Assembly (NCBI GenBank): GCA_022640795.1
Contig: JALCCK010000014.1
Span: forward strand, 1-47,427
Direction: 5' to 3'
DNA length: 47,427 nt
DNA from: Treponema sp.
GTDB taxonomy: Bacteria > Spirochaetota > Spirochaetia > Treponematales > Treponemataceae
Shown: one piece after another, positions 44,401 through 47,427 of the stretch
Layout: each line of letters opens with the position of its first letter
How positions within the stretch are numbered: the stretch's first letter is position 1
Program-made: the position numbers and the translations under genes
Notes under the pieces: generated by a model
The model's input: only the letters and a program-made list of their open reading frames with translations
Databases searched by the model: none
Told to the model about the DNA's origin: nothing

Positions 44401-46542
44401 TTAGAACAGTTTTTTAAGTACTGAAGCTTTATCTTTCAACTGCGACGATACCTGTTCTGCTGCCTTCTTTTTTACCGTTTCAGCTATAGTTTCTTTTTTT
44501 GCGGACAGTAATTTGTTTATAGCGTCGAGCCGGGTAGCCTGTGTATTTAATCCGGTTTCGATGCCGGTGAATTCTTTTATTTTGTCTGTTGTACTGTCTG
44601 TTTCCGCCGCCAGTTTTTCATATAAACGCTGTTCAGCGCCTTTCTGCAGTGATGCGAGTTCTGATGCTGCAAGCGTATTCAGTGCCGCCGAAATCTGTTT
44701 GTCAGCGTCGGTCGTGACGGAAACTGCGGCAGCGCTATCCGGTGCGTAAGACGCTTTGATACCGATCGTCAGCGCGTGCACCGATGACAGTGCCTTACGA
44801 TATAATCTGTATGCGCTGCCGGGTTCGAACGGTTCTGCCGACAGTTCTGCAGACGTCAGCTTTAATAAACTGTCTATGCCGAGGGCGCCGTCTTCGCCGG
44901 CCGTTGCAGTGAGCGAGACTGACGAACGGGCCTGTACGGCGAGCGTTGAAAAATCCGATTTAAACGGATAATTATTGCCCTGACAGGTAATAACTGCCAG
45001 GGGATTATCCGTCGTCGTCCTGGCATCGATGACTGCATGGAGTGTACCGGTACTGCCGTTTTTTTCGAGGGTTCCGGTGAGTACCGCCGGTGTTCCCCGC
45101 AGATCGGGATCATTCGAGATTTCTTTTGCGACGGCAGAAAACCCTGAACCGGAGACAGTCGCCTGCTCAATGAGAAAGGCAGGAACCGTATCTTTTTTAT
45201 AAAAGACCGTCCGTCCGGGAGCACGTCTGCCACTGTGTGTTTGTTTTTTGCCAGATTTTGCTGTTTTTTTCAGTCTGGCCGCATAATCGGTCAGTTTCAG
45301 AACCGCAGGATAATAGTTCCCGAACAGCTGTGTAAAAAACGGTTCAAGTGCGTCCGAAGCAAGTGTTCCGGAGTCGTCGGGCAGAATGTTTTTTGCCTGT
45401 TCTAATTGGGCCGCAATCATTGTCCTGTCTTCATTCGCTGCTGATTCCAGTTCCGCAGCGAGTGATTTTACAGTCCGGGAATCGGTTTCTAAGCTTTTTT
45501 TTGCGGACTGAAGTGTTTTCTCCAGATTTTGCCCTTCCGACAGAACGTGTTCCGCCTGTTCAAGCGCGGCTGCAAGTTTTGAATAATCGTTTATATGGTT
45601 CCAGTCGGTTGTCGTAATGTCAGAAGCGTCTGCAGAGAGGTTCCCGACGGCTGTTTTCACGGCAGCTGTTTTTTCTTTCCACTCCGGAATAAGTACATTC
45701 AGCTGCTGTTCGGCTGCAGCGGCAGCGGCGGGGGAGGTGAAATTTTTGCTTATCTTTTCGACCGTTTTTTCGACAGAAAAATCAGAGAGTAGTCCGCTCA
45801 GTTTTTCCTGCGCTTTTTGAACTGATGCTGTACCGCTGCCTGCAGCTGTTTTTCCGGAAACAGTATTTCTTTTCGATTCTGATGTTCCGGAATCTTTCAA
45901 TGCGCCCGAAACGGTACGGGGCGTATTGATGGTTATTCCCGTTACCGCTACCTTCTGTGCATCGAATTTTCCCCGGAGTGCCTGCGTCAGATTGAAATCG
46001 ACGACAATTTTACCGGCAGTAAACAGATTCGTAAACGGTTTTTCTTTTGAAGCCTGGGCAAGTCCGGTAATGGTCAGGGACGAATCGAGAATTTTTACGT
46101 CGACAGCCGTGATATCCGTTTTTGCGTCGAAAATTTTCTGCAGAGAGTCGGTTAAAACTGTCTTTACGATGCTGTTTTTAAACAGAACGGTACCGGATGC
46201 TGCGGCACAAAGAAAGATAATGACTGCTGCCAGCGGGACAATTTTTATGATTCCTTTCTGTTTTTTTACTTCATGTGCGATACGCCGCAGCCGTTTAAAA
46301 TCTTTTTTTGAGAATTCTGCTTTTTCGGGAATTCTGAAATTTCCGTGCGCTCCTGAGTCCTGCTCAAAAAAAGTTCGTATGAATTCTTCGTCTGAAGGTA
46401 TATAGATTTTTTTGAGGAATTTTTTAAAAGAATTTTCGGTATAGGATTTTTTTAACAGTACCGGCAGTTTTTTTGCACTAAATGTTTTACCTGTTTTGCG
46501 CTGTTTACCGGTCCCGGGAAGATTTTCTTTTTTTTTCGTCAT
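44401..46542 (-). CDS. AsmA-like envelope protein (TIGR03545-type)
   Basis: A 713-aa protein. A Lys-rich cytosolic N-terminal part is followed by one membrane helix (about residues 98-118, IVPLAAVIIFLCAAASGTVL) and a long extracytoplasmic region. There, VDVKILDSSLTITGLAQ and KIVVDFNLTQALRGKF are AsmA-like beta strands; a helical, coiled-coil-like middle (GQNLEKTLQSAKKSLETDS) follows. From memory it fits family TIGR03545, found beside TIGR03546; I could not check this. GAGGAG is about 11 nt before ATG 46542, overlapping the previous gene's end. Possibly lipid transport or envelope maintenance. Confidence 0.7.
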   Translation of the reverse strand: MTKKKENLPGTGKQRKTGKTFSAKKLPVLLKKSYTENSFKKFLKKIYIPSDEEFIRTFFEQDSGAHGNFRIPEKAEFSKKDFKRLRRIAHEVKKQKGIIKIVPLAAVIIFLCAAASGTVLFKNSIVKTVLTDSLQKIFDAKTDITAVDVKILDSSLTITGLAQASKEKPFTNLFTAGKIVVDFNLTQALRGKFDAQKVAVTGITINTPRTVSGALKDSGTSESKRNTVSGKTAAGSGTASVQKAQEKLSGLLSDFSVEKTVEKISKNFTSPAAAAAAEQQLNVLIPEWKEKTAAVKTAVGNLSADASDITTTDWNHINDYSKLAAALEQAEHVLSEGQNLEKTLQSAKKSLETDSRTVKSLAAELESAANEDRTMIAAQLEQAKNILPDDSGTLASDALEPFFTQLFGNYYPAVLKLTDYAARLKKTAKSGKKQTHSGRRAPGRTVFYKKDTVPAFLIEQATVSGSGFSAVAKEISNDPDLRGTPAVLTGTLEKNGSTGTLHAVIDARTTTDNPLAVITCQGNNYPFKSDFSTLAVQARSSVSLTATAGEDGALGIDSLLKLTSAELSAEPFEPGSAYRLYRKALSSVHALTIGIKASYAPDSAAAVSVTTDADKQISAALNTLAASELASLQKGAEQRLYEKLAAETDSTTDKIKEFTGIETGLNTQATRLDAINKLLSAKKETIAETVKKKAAEQVSSQLKDKASVLKKLF

Positions 46543-46543
46543 G

Positions 46544-47059
46544 TCAGATAATCTCCTCAAGTGCTGCTGTAATTTTTTTCATAAGCGGCAGTTTCCTTAG
46601 TGCTGCTGCAAACTTGCTGTCAGCCACCGCAGGTGCTATTTTTTTCCGCCAGGCACGGATAAAAAGCCGTAGCAGCAGATAAATTGGAATGTAGGCTGCC
46701 AGCGAACAGAGCAGTGCGCCTGCAACGATTGTATTATTGAAACGGGTAAAACCTACGAACGGTATTTCGAGCAGCCGGGAAAAAACGGGTTCGAAGCTGC
46801 CGATTGTCAGAAACGCATATCCTGCCGTATCGAAAACCGTGTCGAGCAGGGGAGCTAATACGGAGAAAAGCAGCAGCGACAAAAAATAGGCACCTTTGTT
46901 GATACGGACAAAGAGAAAAAAAATAAAGATAAGGTACCACAGGAGGTTGTCTTTCGGCATAAGACCGAGCAGAATACCCAGACAGACAGCGTGTGCGGTC
47001 TGCGCCGGATTCGAATTGGAATTCAACGCTTTAAAAAATTTTATGATATATCCGAGCAT
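46544..47059 (-). CDS. Small membrane protein (TIGR03546-type, DUF2062-like)
   Basis: A 171-aa protein with three to four membrane helices: VCLGILLGLMPKDNLLWYLI, FLSLLLFSVLAPLLDTVF, and TIVAGALLCSLAAYIPIYLLL. Start 47059 with AAGGAAAG about 5 nt upstream; the longer frame to 47167 would cross the divergent promoter. Its stop is 1 nt from the ATG of the AsmA-like gene, so the pair is translated together. Function unknown; the pairing itself is the best clue. Confidence 0.7.
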   Translation of the reverse strand: MLGYIIKFFKALNSNSNPAQTAHAVCLGILLGLMPKDNLLWYLIFIFFLFVRINKGAYFLSLLLFSVLAPLLDTVFDTAGYAFLTIGSFEPVFSRLLEIPFVGFTRFNNTIVAGALLCSLAAYIPIYLLLRLFIRAWRKKIAPAVADSKFAAALRKLPLMKKITAALEEII

Positions 47060-47145
47060 ACTCTTTCCTTTTTGTTGTCGTATATGCTGACAATTATATA
47101 AACATGGAGTTTTTGTGTCTATGCCGCTGATTGGAAACACTTCTC

Positions 47146-47177
47146 TTGACATAAACCTGATAAACACACACTATACT
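47146..47177 (+). promoter_or_regulatory. Candidate promoter of the EamA-type gene, leaderless type
   Basis: Perfect TTGACA (47146-47151) and TATACT (47172-47177) with a long 20-bp spacer, then 7 nt to ATG 47185. CACTAT at 47169-47174 would give a 17-bp spacer. Confidence 0.4.
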
Positions 47178-47184
47178 ATATTTT

Positions 47185-47427
47185 ATGCAGAAAAAGACGT
47201 TACGCGGATTTGTTTTTGCCGTGAGCGCAGGGATATCATGGGGATTTTCAGGTTCCTGCGGACAGTATATTTTCACGAATTACGAGGTGGATGCGGCCTG
47301 GCTTGCAGCATGCCGGATGATGGTTTCCGGTCTTCTGATGGTTATATTTCTTCTGTTGAAATTCCGCTTCAAGGCTTTCCGGCTGTTTAAGAACCGCCGT
47401 GATACGGTTCATCTGCTTTTTTTTGCC
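47185..47427 (+). CDS. EamA/DMT-family transporter (partial, runs off right edge)
   Basis: The first 81 codons of a drug/metabolite-type permease. Helix 1 (GFVFAVSAGISWGFSGSCGQYI) has the typical Trp-Gly turn of EamA proteins, and helix 2 (LAACRMMVSGLLMVIFLLL) carries the RMMVSG text where the family has RxxxAG/S. A basic loop follows (KFRFKAFRLFKNRRDT). Full members have ten helices and about 300 residues; the rest is beyond the window. Substrate unknown. No Shine-Dalgarno before the ATG. Confidence 0.85.
   Translation, partial: MQKKTLRGFVFAVSAGISWGFSGSCGQYIFTNYEVDAAWLAACRMMVSGLLMVIFLLLKFRFKAFRLFKNRRDTVHLLFFA

Overview
The window reads as about 47 kb of chromosome from a host-associated spirochaete of the Treponema type. 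Four things point there: the gene order rimP-nusA-infB-rbfA-truB and ribF-rpsO-pnp, paired genes of the TIGR03545/TIGR03546 type, many exported proteins with no database-style name, and a GC content that looks close to half. Both edges cut a gene: a phosphohexomutase on the left (minus strand) and an EamA-type transporter on the right (plus strand). I found no rRNA, tRNA or CRISPR array.

Layout. 1-8.5 kb: phosphohexomutase (partial), MnmA, a MetQ-like binding protein behind a highly structured leader, a degenerate LytM-like protein, a membrane-anchored propeller protein, cytidine deaminase, a HTH-EIIA fusion, an exported transglutaminase-like protein and an RluA-type pseudouridine synthase. 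8.5-15.3 kb: the translation/transcription operon rimP-nusA-infB-rbfA-truB plus a small membrane protein, with promoter and leader hairpin visible. 15.4-16.5 kb: ilvE. 16.5-19.75 kb: an accessory patch with a decayed Rhs/YD-repeat gene, an AT-rich flavodoxin-ferredoxin gene and a repeat-filled non-coding stretch. 19.75-22.5 kb: a Cache-GGDEF cyclase and a chain of three gene remnants (RpiR regulator, oligopeptide ABC ATPase, creatininase) fused by deletion. 22.5-29.6 kb: OmpA-family protein, a TetR-MATE efflux pair with its operator, ribF, rpsO and pnp. 29.7-36.8 kb: an XRE regulator, a second GGDEF gene split by a frameshift at an A-AAA-AAG site, dut, two LptF/LptG-type permeases, tgt and a HEAT-repeat protein. 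36.8-47.4 kb: DEAH helicase, CapA-like lipoprotein, pta, bactofilin, TPR protein, mtaB, the TIGR03545/TIGR03546-like pair and the partial EamA gene.

How the parts fit. Most of the window is housekeeping: RNA modification (mnmA, rluA-type, truB, tgt, mtaB), ribosome and RNA metabolism (rimP, nusA, infB, rbfA, rpsO, pnp, helicase), nucleotide salvage (cdd, dut) and envelope functions (LptF/G, OmpA, bactofilin, HEAT, TPR, AsmA-like protein). Regulation is legible in several places: a TetR operator sits exactly in its own promoter spacer, a XRE-linked palindrome overlaps the -35 of the neighbouring cyclase, and hairpins separate convergent genes.

Most worth a second look: (1) seven or eight genes with no Shine-Dalgarno sequence whose start codon lies 5-8 nt after a good -10, so they are probably read from leaderless mRNAs; (2) the roughly 150-nt metQ leader of abutting hairpins; (3) the GGDEF gene with a perfect dnaX-type slippery heptamer exactly where its frame changes; (4) the three-way remnant fusion with a stop codon replacing the Walker B glutamate. 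All calls come from reading the sequence; no database search was possible.
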